Shown here: positions 22,939 to 35,135 of the stretch, in pieces | Numbering within the stretch: the stretch's first letter is position 1 | How the letters are laid out: every line of letters begins with the position of its first letter | Source of the DNA: Histoplasma ohiense | Lineage: Eukaryota > Ascomycota > Eurotiomycetes > Onygenales > Ajellomycetaceae | NCBI GenBank assembly: GCA_017607445.1 | Contig: JAEVHH010000001.1 | Location: 5,332,001 to 5,396,000 of the forward strand | Length of the DNA stretch: 64,000 nt | Direction of reading: 5' to 3' | Notes under the pieces: generated by a model | What the model was told of the DNA's origin: nothing | What the model saw: only the letters and a program-made list of their open reading frames with translations | The model's database searches: none | Position numbers and translations under genes: made by a program

Positions 22939-25900
22939 CTAAGCCCACATCCCCTTGAACTTCGTGTTGAACTCCGCCTGCAATAGCTTGAATCCTTTAA
23001 GCACATTGATGATCCAACCACGATCCATTCCGTCCCATGGAGCCGCGGGTTCATCATCGTCCCAAAAATCGCTCGCTGCGGGAGCACCGTCATCTTCATC
23101 ACCACCACTTTCCTCCACATCCTCATATTCCCAGCTGCTCACCACCTTCTTCTTCTTCTTTTTCTTCTTCTTCTTGATTGTTTTTGCAGAAGTCATTAGG
23201 GTTGCGGTGGAACGAGCAGTTGTTGTTTGCGGCAATTGCCGGCTCAAAACTCCTCCCGCGTTTCCAAGTTCCATGCCACCAAATCCATCGTGCACTGCTC
23301 CCACATCCACTTCCTCCTCATGCATGTCCCCGGTTCCCATGACCTCCGCTATATCCGCCTCAGTGCCCGGCGCCAGCTTCAGGAAGTTTTCAAAACTCGT
23401 CACAATCGTTGCAAGGACTAGGGAAAAGTCATTCAACAAGTACCAAATGTCGCCCTTTCGAATTCCATTGTCCATTTCAATAGCGTTAACATTGCCGTGC
23501 TTGAAGAAATCGTATCAATACGCGTTTAGCGGTACCCTATCCTCCTCGGGATAGAGCCCCAAGTACGGAACAACGGCCTTTTCGAGCCAGACGCCGCTGC
23601 GGACTGTTTCGTAGAGATCAGAGATGTTACTCCACTCGTCTCCATGTCCTGATAGAGCATAAAATGCTGACATATACTTCGAGGGTGATTGACCAGTAGT
23701 CTGTCCCAACTTAACCTCGATATCCCCACCACATTTCATTCCCGTGAGCGGTAGCTCACAGTCTGGCTCTGTAATATGCTGATCTACAAACGTCTTGATA
23801 TAGGTGCTGTATGTCTGAAATATTTCCTGATTACTGCGACGTAGCACCTTAGCCGGTTTGCCAGGCATGGGTGGAAGGACAACAACAACCGAAGTCGACC
23901 TTTTGAATGCGATTTTCTGATTTTCCAGGGCAGAGAGCCGCAGGTATTTGCGTCCGAAAAGGTGAGACAATACCAGCATCAGCGTAAGGAGTTTCTGTTC
24001 GGTGCGGGTGTCGAGATCTCTGCATAAACCATAGAAGTAGCCATCCTTCAGCAGCGCGTGGAAGGCAAACTAGAGTTCTCCACAACATAGAGATGAGAGA
24101 CGCATCCTGCAAAGTTTAAAGGCGCGCCGTCTTGTCCTAAAAGGCGATTGCGGCGTAGGAATTCGATAGAGAACCGTAGATGATGCAATACAGGGTCTCG
24201 CGCCTCTCCTCCACCAAGGTAGATATGTGGGCATGAGAGAAGAGAGTTGACCATCCTCACCGCATTAGGCGCCTGCTTCGATTCATGCAACAATGTGAAA
24301 AGGCTGAGTACCAGGCTAGTCGTGATGGGAAAATGGTCGTGTAGATCTGGAAGTCTTGAACTAAGTAAGCGGCAGATTTTCGAGTAGGGAAGACCCTGAA
24401 AGACAACGTTTCCAAGTACATCAAAGCCTCGACGGCCAGCACGGCCAGCAGCCTGACGGAAGTTGAGCGCGGTGAGGTAGATAGAGTCGCCGGAGAACAC
24501 AACAGTTTTGCAAGGCATGTTAATGCCAAGCGCAAGTGTGCTAGTGGCAATAACAACCCGTAAATACCCCTTTCGGTTCACGCCAGCGTGATGAACACCG
24601 ATGCCACGTCGTAAGGCAGCAATCAACCGTTCCGGGACAAAGTGTCTCCTCAGTTCCTGAGCGTGTACCTCAAATTCGGATGGCGTGACCTTTTTGACGT
24701 CGGCAAGATGAAAGCCATCCAATGGGGCTTCAGGATCGAAAGATTCAAAGACACTGAATTCCGCAGCTGCCTCGTCCCACATGCGATCGGATCCTCTCGA
24801 GACATTTGGTCATTGCCATTCTTGTCCTTCTTCACATCAACTGGAGTCGCCTTCTTGGCCCGTTTCTCTTTGGATATTTTCCAAGACTCAAACGCAGTAA
24901 CTTTAGCTTCCCAAGCTGAGTTCGATGCTTTCCATTTTTCTTCTGCTTTCTCAAATTCACTAAGCACTATCTCACAGAGCGCCTCGCAGGCGCCTCGGTC
25001 ATAATTGAAGAAGAGCGCTGGAAGGGCGCCTTGTTCGTGGAGCGAGCAGATGAGAGGAACTGTCGTGTCTAAGAAGTTGTTACGGACGACAGTTGGTGAA
25101 AATTCAGGCTGTCTGGAATTGCCAGACGAAATCTAAATATCGCGCCGTTGGTCACTTTTCACGGAAAATTCAAGCGCTTTTAGGACCAAGTCAAACGGCG
25201 ATTTTGGATCCATGGTCCAGGTCTTCAAAAGCGGTTTGAGTTGAGCCTCCCAATTGATAATGTCGACTTTGCGAATAACGCTTGGTAGGGCAACGGAAGG
25301 GTCAAGCGATTCGTCCACAGGAAAGCTTGCTATTTGGTATTTCACCATAGCCTTCCAGAGTAGCCAACAATCGCGTGCCTCGAAAGTCAGGTCATCTGGC
25401 ATTCCCCTTGAACGGTCAACAATGGACGCTATTGGGTGCATATATGCCATACCAAACGCATTGTCGAGACCCGTGGGGGCGAAAGGTACGGAGTCTGGTA
25501 AGCCATTGAAGTGAAATTTGGTTGGTGGGTTGTAAACAAATTTCCGCAAATCAGAATAGCGTGGCGATGTTCTATCATAGTGACCCATTCTCCTTCTGGG
25601 TCATGCGGAGCCAATCGCTGAACTCCTGTGGGTTTCCAACTGTAGCAGGTAAAGCTATAACAGGATAGGCAAGGAGAAACAATTATTCCCATACAACACC
25701 ATCATCCACTTGGCCGATGCAGTGTATTTCGTCGAAAATTATGCGCTTGACTCGGGGTGACCATGAGTTCGCATTCGATGGCGCAAGGAGCATAATCTGT
25801 AGAATATGAGGAACCTCAACTAGAATTTGATAGCCGGTAGGGTTGTTGATGCGGTAATCGCGGGTATGGATGGCCCATACAGACATTCCACCGTGCTTGA

Positions 25901-28819
25901 AGGACTTCGAAAATCGAGCCTGGATTTCGGCAGCGACTTAATTAACAAGAGCCTTTGTTGGGGCAACATACACCAATTCACTGTTGTATTCTTCTTCAAG
26001 AATTTTTTTCATCGCGTAAAATCTGTAGCACGGCGTAGTGTTAAACACTGCAAACTTGGGATATTATGAGGTAACAGGGAAGAAAAGCTCTCACCGGGCG
26101 AAACCCACGAAATAAACTGCGGAAGTAGGTGCAACCACGAACAAGCTTCTGTTCGCATCAATCTCGTCAAGGACCTCCCGCTAGATCTGCAACAGATGTA
26201 CTCTCTGCAATCAATGTTAGATCTGCAATGGATGTACTGTCAGGCTCAAAATCACGGACACGGGGATCGCGGGCAGAATCCATATTCCGATCAAAGAAAG
26301 GAGCAGCATGGCTGAGCTGGAAATCGGTAGGAGACAATCCGATATCCAGAACTCCACTTTTAGCAGCTTCTAGAAGAGGAAACTTCACAGCTGCTTGCGA
26401 TGGCTTCAGACTGAATTGAACTCCAAGCTCCACCTGTGGCAACCGAAGGGCTTTGACGGTTTCTGTAACATATTCCGCAATGTCAGGGGTTATTCCTTCC
26501 TTGATCTTAGAAATACGACAAACCATATCCCAAATGAACGCTGCAATATGGAGTGACCGGTCCCGATCACCAGCGTTGCATCTAGTTATCCACAGCTGAA
26601 CCAGAATGTGCAGCAGATAAGTCGAAACTTCAGCTTTTATCATGACGTAACTGTTGTGTGAACGTTCAGCCAAGTATTTCTTGACGTTTGTGAACCGGAT
26701 AGCCAAATCAGATTCCTTATCGAAAGTAACTTTCACTCTAGACCATGCTTGAAGCTACTTTTCTGTCTCTTCTGTTTTCCTTGTCTCATTTTTCGCGGCA
26801 ATAAGATCTTTCGTGAGATTCCTTTTGCCGCTGGACTTCACGGGCCTTTCTTCTCATTAACTTTAGAACGAGGAATGATATTGGGTTTTGACGCCGATGG
26901 CTTCTTCTGCTTTTCGTCTTTCCCAGACTGTACGAAAATAGTCTCCGGTTTTAGTATTCCACCTGTCGCATTAGTTAGGCTTGCCGCGTAATCCGCCATC
27001 TCGGACATAAAGCGTTGATTGCGACGATTAGCAAAGAATGCTTGCTTTTCTGTCATTTTTGGAGCAGCAACTTTGGCGACAACGGGACGACAACAGTTAT
27101 GCCAATGGCTAAGCTCTTGGAAAACCCGTGATGCTGTTTTTGTAATTTTGTGCGTATGGGATTTGTCGATGGCGAGTCGGACAGGCGCCAAGTGACGGTC
27201 AAAGACAGGATGGGCGAAAGGGAGCACGCTCCTAGAAATTTCTTTTGAAGTGGTTGTGGCTTGAGTGTTCTCGGATTCCCTTACATTCTTTTTTGCGTTC
27301 CCGGATACGCCATTTCGCACTTTGTTTCCTTTTAATCATCGACGAAAATGTGAAGAGGAGATCTGGAGAAGTGTCAACTTACCCGAGATTAATATTTCGG
27401 ATGCAATGCTGACTCCACACAGTCGCTTCACCCATATAATGAGAGACTCGAACTTTGAAATCACTGAAGAATTGGAAAGATTTTGTAAAAATCCTAAAGT
27501 TTAAGTTCAAAAGATGGAAAAATCTTCTACCATCAAGTAGATCAGCTAAATCGCAATAAGTTGTGAGAACTTGGTAGGCGGATGTGACAAATTTTGAGAA
27601 AAAAATACCACCCCGGTTTTACTTGGGGTTTACTGCGCGATCAGAAAGACGACACTCATGCAAGAGTGGCAGTGTGTATCAGTATTGCCTCCGATTCCGC
27701 GACACTGTGTCCTTCCAGGACACCGTATTTGTACATCAGGCTCAGCGTCATGACGACAAGGTCACGCTGGGTCAGGTCCTGACAATCGGACTTCTTCAAG
27801 ATGTTCTGGAATTCTTGAAAAATTTTCCAAGTCCTGCGGGTCTCTTGCTCCCCTTTTTAATTCAGGGATACCACTCGTGTTTAAATCCAATTTGGCGAGT
27901 TCCTTGGCGACGACCTCGTTAGCATCAGTATCGTCCAAACTGCTAGAGTCAGACTCTGATTCCGCATCAGACCTTCCGGTTTCATCATAAACCCCGCTAG
28001 TAATACCGGTTTGCTCATCATCAGCAGTGGAAATGTATGGGGACGCCTTTCGGGCCCCTGTTGCGCTGCCTGTAACAATTATCGCCATTACCTGTTCCCC
28101 GGTCCATATCAGTTCTCTAACATATCCAGGTAATTGGTGAGAATGGGAACGAAGGGAAATCAAACGCACCTTGGTATCCCGACATTCCAGACCATTGAGG
28201 AGGGCAATACTATAACCTAGGCAAACGAACCAGTTTATCATTGACCGAAAACCAATAGCATGACTGGCAAGATTGATCGAAACCGCTGATTCAGCTTCCT
28301 CAGAACTGCAATCACTCTCCTGGCCATCTTCGTCTTCGGAACTGGCACTGTATTCAACTCCCGGCTCAATATTGACAAAAGCACCGTCATGACACATGAT
28401 AAAATACGCTCGAGGGGCAGTGAAGAAGCTCTTAAAATCGCTAGCAAAATAAGAATCAAAAACCCTAACCTCTACAGGCGAGGTTCGACCGTCTATATTG
28501 CTCTGGAAATGCTGGATAATAGATTCCCGAGCCAGAAGATACCTAGAATGCAGGTCACCCGGGATATTCGGTGGGATGCATAGCTCTGTATTGTCCTCAA
28601 AAAAGACGAGATGGAAAGTGCATTTCCGCTGGTGAATTCCGCGCGGAAAATTCTCGATCATATAGGTGGCATGTAGAAGCTGGAAGCCAGGGTTAAAATC
28701 TAGCGTCTTGTTTGAAAAGGTGTGGGCAAGCAGCGAGTCGCCTTCGATGAGAAACAACTCATCACCTGCGTAATCTCCCACCAGGTCGACACTTCGGGAT
28801 TTCAGACCCGCATAACTAC
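22939..28819 (-). pseudogene. DDX60-like Ski2-family DExH helicase, decayed
   Basis: A continuous stretch of homology to fungal DDX60-like helicases runs down the minus strand but changes frame many times. In order it shows VDLVGDYAGDELFLIEGDSL, SDCQDLTQRDLVVMTLSLMY, SKFVTSAYQVLTTYCDLADL, VYVAPTKALVN, IIFDEIHCIGQ (motif II), VHHAGVNRKG, IATSTLALGINMPCKTVVF and NFRQAAGRAGRRGFDVLG (motifs V and VI), ending KFKGMWA at 22939. Nonsense codons in conserved frames lie at 27619-27621, 26755-26757, 25938-25940, 25683-25685, 25133-25135 and 23515-23517. Frameshifts lie near 27820, 27660, 26840, 26800, 26160, 25575, 24785 and 24075. The Walker A P-loop near 26104-26133 is deleted after APTSA. The 5' end before about 28819 is missing or unrecognisable. 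Neighbouring genes are intact, so sequencing error is unlikely. Confidence 0.92.
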
Positions 28820-30736
28820 CTAAAAGTTATGTATTAGATCGCATAATGTTGTCTCTTTTTATTGTGGGGAGGACATGTTCACCAATGTAAAACAGTCTCT
28901 GTCTTTCCCATATTCAGACACAGCTAGTGCAAGGTAGAGCCTGGAAAGATAATGAAAAAAAGATTTTAGATCTTAACTTATCATGGGAGGTTGGAAGACC
29001 TGCAAGGCGTTCAAGGAAGGTTTCCGTAGGGAAACAGCTCACAAAAACAAGTAAATGGGGCGATCAGGTGCCTCTGCTGGGTAATAGAAAGCCAGGACAG
29101 AAAAGGTTAGAGAAAAACAAGAATAGCTATTCCACAAAGTAAGTGGTAATATGGATTATCTTTATATTAATGCCCTCTATGGCACTGGATGGTTCAAGCA
29201 GGAGGCCTCGCTGCAGAAGACACGCCTGACACTGCAGACACTGCCAATGGTAGCAAGGAGTCTATTTTATGAAATTGGAACGAAAAGCCCATCAAGCCAT
29301 CAATAGTTGAAATCCAAGAGAGCCTTGATGATCATGGACCTGATGTAATTAACGGCAGGAAGTGTTTTATGGCTAGTTTCAGCCTTTCATTTTGTTTTGC
29401 GTGGGATGCATTGCTAGCCATAACACCTCCATTAACACTGGACGGATGAGCATCACCAACACACAGACCAATTGCCCCGACGCAAGGTGGATGCGCGAAC
29501 CAGGATATGCATCAGCAAGGTCTGACGTCTGCATATACTATCTGTGCTCGCGCCCCTACCGAACGCCGTACAGTGAGAGATATGGTCCAATACTATCGTT
29601 GGATATCTTTTGATCTCCAGTGTTAGCCGCCACGGTAGGGGAACATGCAAACGGAGCACACAGCATAAGGGGGGGATTGAGGCACACTGGTGCCGTTCTA
29701 CAGCGACAAGGATTGCGGGCCAGCTAGCTGACCCAGAATCTCGCATATCATAACGGGCTGACCGGTTTGCCAATTCCTAATTTGGATTCGGAATGCACGG
29801 GATAAATGGAATGGATGGCAAACGAGGGGCAAACGGTGTGCCGAGACGATGGGAACACAATGCTCAGACAGAGGACATAGCCCAGGAAAATGTGCATATA
29901 GTTATTTGCCTCTAAAACTTCATGTGGATGCTTGGTTAAAGAAAAATTTCGTTGCCTGTAACTAAGTAAGGTCCATGCCGCGCTACATATTTACAGGACC
30001 GACCACAAATAAAGGTGGATTGGTGTGGAAAACTTGCCTTGCTAGGATGTAACCCAACCAAACCAGCCATGGGCCACTCAAACGGAAATAACTACTACCA
30101 CAACAATTTTACTATATCTGCATAAATCTTCTATTGTCGATATATATATACGTGTAGTCCTTGTCATGTATAAATAAATGCGCCTCAATTGCGATCCGTA
30201 ATTGATATAAAGTGGAAACTCAGTTGAGACATCAAATAATTTCTACACCGTAATGCACTTCAACGACTGATTGGAAAAGGAGTTCCACGTAATTATAGCA
30301 GCAGCTTATATTTCAGAGATACCCAACTCAAAAGCAGAATGATGACCCGACAAGATAACTAATAGAAAAATAATTTGTTTGGAAAATTTTGGCCCTGGAA
30401 TGGAAAATGGGTCACGATAGCCACGGATCCTCCAAGTATGTTCTGATATAAGTACCAAAACTATAGTGAATATCTAGGGCCCCGAAAGAAAACACCAGAG
30501 TTGTCCTGCATAACTAGTCTTGCGGCCTATCCTCTTATGTCGTTATCCAAGGATGTTTAAATTCATTCATATCCTGCCAAGTACCTAGAATGGTGAAAAG
30601 AAAATAAAAGGAAAATAAAAGGGTAAAAATGAAAAAAATAACATAAAAGTCAATTCAACCATCATAACCGACGTTCAATATTCAAACTTGTCAACCCCAA
30701 TATCCAACCGAACGACATAAAACGTTCTCAACGCGG
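28820..30736. other. Gene-free region downstream of catalase
   Basis: About 1.9 kb in which I find no supported gene. A plus-strand open frame at 28927-29142 (basic, Lys/Arg-rich) has no recognisable relatives. The stretch between 30340 and 30720 is AT-rich and lies next to the catalase 3' end. Confidence 0.45.
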
Positions 30737-32619
30737 CTACAGGCGCGGCTGCGACTGCGCCTGCGACGCCACCAAAGCTTCTGTTGACGACTCAATGGAA
30801 CTTCCCAAGTCCTTATTGACGCGGATGAACATGCCATACGCCGCCTTGCGCACTTTCTGCTCAGCATTGCACAAGTGGCCGGCCACATTCTTGACAAAGT
30901 TCGCTTGCTGGCCAGGTTGGCGACCCAGAACCTGCCAGAGGCCATTGGCTTGCACGAAATCCTCATCGGTGACGGGGAGCTGTTTCGCGAGGACAGCACC
31001 GGTCCACTTCTCGTGCTCCTGGCTGGCTTTGACGGGCATGTAATTCATCCGGCGGAAGGTGGATGGGTAGTTGGGGTTGGCGCCGTAGTTGCCGTTGACG
31101 GCCATCGCACCGTCGCGCTGGTACGGGTTAAAGGCGCGCAGCGGGCAGTTGACGGGGATCTGCTGGTAGTTGACGCCAAGGCGGTGGCGATGGGTGTCTG
31201 GGTAGGAGAAGAGGCGGGATTGCAGGACTGGGTCTGCGGAGGGCTCGACGCCGGGGACCAGGTGTGAGGGCGAGAAGGCAGCTTGTTCCATCTCAGCGAA
31301 GTAGTTTTGTGGGTTCTTGTTCAGAACAAGGCGACCGAAGCGGCGGAGAGGGACCTCCGAATGGGGCCAGACCTTGGTCAAATCGAAAATGTTCCAGCGG
31401 AATTTCTCGGCCTGTTGAGGACTGAGGACCTGGACGTAACAGGTCCAGGATGGATATTCGCCGCGCTCAATGGCCCGGAAGAGGTCCTCGGTGTGCCAAT
31501 CTGGATTCTCAGCGGCAAGTTTAGTGGCCTCCTCGTTGGTCAAAGTCTTGCTGCCTTGGTCAGTCTTGAGATGGATCTGAACGTAGTTGAAACCCCCGTC
31601 CGGCGTGAGCCACTTGAAAGTGTGTCCGGAGTAGCCATTCATGTGGCGGTAAGAGTACGGGGTACCACGATCACTGAAGAGATGCATAACTTGGTGGATT
31701 GCTTCCTGATGGGTGGACAGATAGTCCCAAAACATGGTGGCATCCTTGAGGTTGGTCTGGGGGTTCCTCTTCTGGGTATGGATGAAGAGCGGGAACTTTG
31801 AGGGATCACGCAAGAAGAAGACTGGCGTGTTGTTGAAGACCCAGTCCCAGTTGCCCTCCTCAGTGTAGAATTTGGTAGAGAAACCCCTCGGGTCACGAGC
31901 GCTGTCGGCGGATCCCTTCTCCCCACCAACAGTGGAGAAACGGGTAACAAGCTTTGTCTTTTTTCCCACGCCCTTCAGCATGTTAATGGTGGTCTATAGT
32001 AATCGTTAGCATAGAACAGGGTTCTGGGTATGTCTGCAGTGCCGCAGCTGATGGTTGCAAACAAAAAGGACAAGAAGAGTCTTTGACTTACGATATCGCT
32101 GATGTCGTCCAGCACTTCGAATTCACCGTACGCTCCTGCACCCTTTGCATGGACGACTCTTTCAGGGATCCGCTCGCGGTCAAAATGCGCGAGGAGATCG
32201 ATCAGATGGAAATCCTGAAGGAGCAGGGGTCCATTTTCTCCAACGCGCTGGGAGGACTCGGGGTCCATAACCTATATAACCGTACCATCAGCATTAGACG
32301 GGATCCAACGTTTCTAATTAGTGTATCTCTCGCTGATCTGTTCTCTAATGATAGCCGATCTAGTGGGGACAATACGACAAATTATTAAGAGCAGACGCGA
32401 AACCTACCGGACAGCCATTGGAGTCAGTGTAAGTTGGAGTATCCTTGTATCGGTACGAGTCTATATGGCAGGATATTGGTTAGCCCCTGTCTTCGATGTC
32501 GTTGCCCGCGTTTTAGACACGTCCGTCCATGTATATATCTAGATTAAGTATCGAAGCTCGGAACTAGTGGACCGTGCTGGGAATGGTGAGCACATACTGA
32601 AGGTATCATCGGCACCCAT
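30737..32619 (-). CDS. Catalase, small-subunit, probably peroxisomal
   Basis: Heme enzyme that splits hydrogen peroxide into water and oxygen. Exons on the minus strand are 32619-32598, 32460-32408, 32271-32092 and 31993-30737, giving 503 residues, the length of the small-subunit monofunctional clade. The start exon MGADDTF joins NSYRYKDTPTYTDSNGCP and then VMDPESSQRVGENGPLLLQD. The distal-heme catalytic His is in ERVVHAKGAGAYGEFEV, the catalytic Asn in VFNNTPVFFLRDPSKFP, and the proximal-heme Tyr in RLFSYPDTHRHRLG. All are intact. The chain ends QSQPRL; PRL is a known minor to moderate PTS1 tripeptide, so peroxisome import is likely. It is the only intact gene in the 28.8-39.7 kb accessory stretch. 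Confidence 0.96.
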
Positions 32620-34086
32620 GATGGCGATTTGAGAGTCTGGCTGGCTGGGAGATGGCACCAAGAAAGTAGATCGACCTAGTAGTCACAACGGTGGGTTGTT
32701 GCCCCTTAGCAGTGGGAAGGGCGGGGAGGTAAGATGACACTCGAGACTTGGAAGCAGAAGAGGTTTATGGGAGGAACAATGACGGGGTCGCACTAAAGAG
32801 GGGAAAGGGGTGTCTATATATATCGCCGAGACCCCGCCATGGAATCGTCCCCGAGGATGAGCCGCGTGGGGCCGCTCATCGATGTACTGGTACTTAAGTT
32901 GCCTTGTAATTCGGTAGACAAACGAAGTAACTCTCTGTTTCCTCCCTTTGGCCGTTGAACTGTCAGGGCTTTCTAAGCCCCCAACTGCTTCAAGCTTAGC
33001 CACCAAACCGACTACAGCGATATTTGCGAGGGAGGACTGCCGCCTGTCTCTATGCTCTGTCTCTGTGCTCTGTCTCTGTGCGCTGTCTCTGTGCGCTGTC
33101 TGTGCATGTTTCGAGCTTTACGCGCACCGCCGGGGTGCAGCTCGTTTGCCACATTTAAAGAATTTAGACATAAAAATAGAATGGAATACCACCTCAAGGT
33201 CCTCAATACCAATCTAGCTCTGCTTTCCTGCAAACGAGGGAAGATACGTCTATATAGAACCGCCAAACTTCCTCCACTGAGCTGCCAAGGAAATATTTCC
33301 TCTTAGCGCCAGCAGGATCGGCTTGCTATCAGTCTACATATTCTATAGATTCAATGGCTTCTTCTATATAAATGGTACTCAAAAGTGTGAGAACTCAGAG
33401 GCTTTGATTAGAATTTAGGTGGCCTGCCTTATCTTGGTTGCAGGAAGAAACATGACTTGCCCAACCATGGAATTCTAGGTCTGGGGCACTCCTTGCCAAC
33501 AGAGGGTATGCCATACGCGGCATGCATCTGCTAGATGGATTTTGCAACACTAGCTAATCTATTTATCTCACTATAGAGTTAGTTCTTGAAGTCCCTTATT
33601 TTTATTTTATTTGCCATCATATTTCTTGAAAAGATTAAATAGTTTTACACTTGTGAAAAGTTCCTCATACAAATACAGTACATTCTAGCAGAATTACCAT
33701 ATTAGAATTCTTTATCTCTCTAGCTATATTGTGTCTAAGCACGGATACTTTGATGAATATTGACATATTGTAATATGACGGTGAATGAAAGAAGCTATCA
33801 CTTCATGCATGAAAATCTTGAAAAATTATATACTTCCTTCGCTGGAGAGGGCGGGAGCAAGCGTGTCTTGTGCCCGTAGTCTGGGGTAACTATTGCTTAG
33901 CCAATAATAAGGTCTGCAATGTAATCACCCCGTCAGCAGAAAACAAGAACGCTAAAATATGCTAATCTCCGCTTCCGGATTAGTGCGAGATCCTTGCCGC
34001 TGTATCCTCACCCTTCTCATCTATTTCTCCCTTGTAGTTTTTCTCCACCAACTGAGTTACTCACTACTGGGTGACTTGTTTTTATG
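32620..34086. other. Upstream region of catalase and AT-rich spacer
   Basis: Contains the catalase promoter and an AT-rich spacer leading to the polyketide synthase relic. A short minisatellite is annotated separately. No intact gene is supported; part of 33600-34086 may be further unrecognisable synthase remnant. Confidence 0.45.
33043..33110 (+). repeat. Short minisatellite, CTGTCTCTGTGC-type unit
   Basis: About five imperfect copies of a 12-13 bp unit built on CTGTCTCTGTGC lie some 430-490 bp upstream of the catalase start. It is simple tandem duplication; a regulatory role is not indicated by anything visible. Confidence 0.7.
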
Positions 34087-34990
34087 TCAAGAAGAAAAGG
34101 TCTGCTGTCTGATGCAAGCCCCTTCAACCTTATACTTATGATGGGTGATCACTTCTTTCAGACCCATATACGGTGCCCTGACTGCAACCATGCTTGCCCT
34201 GTGTCTCGGGTGTGCATCTTGTCTCCAGCAGCTTTGCGCGACAGCCCACCAAATATACAGTATCACCAATCCTGAGTAATCAGGCTAGTGCAGTCTGAAT
34301 TATGCAAATACCCAGCTGGATCACTGATGGTGGAAGACAGTCGATCTCGGCATTTCTATTTACCAGTGGTCGAATAGATGGAAAGCCCTGGATCGGCGAA
34401 ATACCGTCAAAATCATAAACATCTGCTCGGAGAGATTGTCACTTGACGGCTATTGTGTATTCGCCGTGCCGTTGTAGCATAGGAGATCTGAGAAAGTAGG
34501 TTTTGTGGACGTGGGAGTGCCAATAAAGTTTTTGCGAAGAGACTTAGCTGACTATGCAGAAACTGCAACGACATGATTCGATCGTGAATCCGAAAAATCT
34601 CGATTTTCAATGTCTGGGGCATCTTCCAGAAGCAACACTGTATATTCCCAAACGAACATTTAACGAACATTCTTCGTTTTCCGTCTTTCGGTTGTACCCA
34701 TTAAGTCTCATTTTAATGCAATGCGTTCGCTCCGGCGGTCTAGATCAGTTGGAAACCCGTGGTTGGTTTTTCCTTTAATACCACAGTGAGGGGGGATTGC
34801 ATTCTTCTGCAACATCAGCAACACTTTGATGAGAGCCGAAACACCGGATGCCGACCCCCCATGTCCAATATTGGATTTGACGGAACCTAGATACAGACTC
34901 TTGTCTCGCTGGCGGCCATAATCCCAAGCGAATGCATCTAAAACTGATCACATTTCTACGGCATCGCCCGTTTGGGTTCCAGGGTTAGAA
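34087..34990 (-). pseudogene. Relic of a non-reducing polyketide synthase (KS to AT)
   Basis: Reading the minus strand from about 34985 gives GTQTGDAVEM, then LYLGSVKSNIGHGGSASG, the KS segment with the catalytic His of SNIGH, then SALIKVLLMLQKNAIPPHCG. This is followed by NHGFPTDLDRR, LLLEDAPDIENRDFSDSR, HVVAVSAHSQLSLFAKTLL and SQISYATTARRIHNSRQ, the linker between ketosynthase and acyltransferase of fungal non-reducing synthases. Next come QGFPSIRPLV, LPPSVIQLGICIIQTALA and DTVYLVGCRAKLLE, but the GHSLGE catalytic segment of the acyltransferase between them is gone. Stops at 34948-34950, 34708-34710, 34661-34663 and 34280-34282 and frameshifts near 34190 and 34650 break it. The upstream side ends at the retroelement insertion at 35026. 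A full enzyme would be several kilobases, so most is lost. Confidence 0.82.
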
Positions 34991-35020
34991 TAGTAACAAT
35001 ACTTCAAGCAATCAGTCCCT

Positions 35021-35025
35021 GCATT
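35021..35025 (+). repeat. Target-site duplication, left (GCATT)
   Basis: GCATT directly precedes the 5' LTR and is repeated at 37257-37261 directly after the 3' LTR, as expected for LTR-retroelement integration with a 5-bp staggered cut. Confidence 0.85.
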
Positions 35026-35117
35026 TGTTAGCCCTAGGCTGACTATCACGGACTAGCGCACCACACATATATGCCTCAGCTGCCGACATGCTAATACAAC
35101 CACTTAGACGTCCCACA
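35026..35117 (+). repeat. 5' LTR (92 bp)
   Basis: Begins TGTTAGCCCTAGG and ends GTCCCACA. It matches the copy at 37165-37256 at 88 of 92 positions. Confidence 0.88.
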
Positions 35118-35135
35118 GGTTATGACCCGGATTGC
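35118..35135 (+). other. Putative primer-binding site (half-tRNA iMet type)
   Basis: GGTTATGACCCGGATTGC follows the 5' LTR directly. It resembles the reverse complement of the anticodon stem-loop of initiator tRNA-Met, the primer used by copia itself, with some mismatches. The usual 3'-end site TGGTAT is not present. Confidence 0.5.

Noticed and set aside
22939..28819. Sequencing or assembly error as the cause of the helicase lesions
   Set aside because: Intact genes on both sides need no frame corrections, and the lesions include substitutions and a P-loop deletion, not only homopolymer slips.
28927..29142. Basic 71-codon plus-strand frame near the 5' end of the helicase relic
   Set aside because: Checked as a possible transposon or missing helicase exon; it matches neither, and is on the wrong strand for the helicase.
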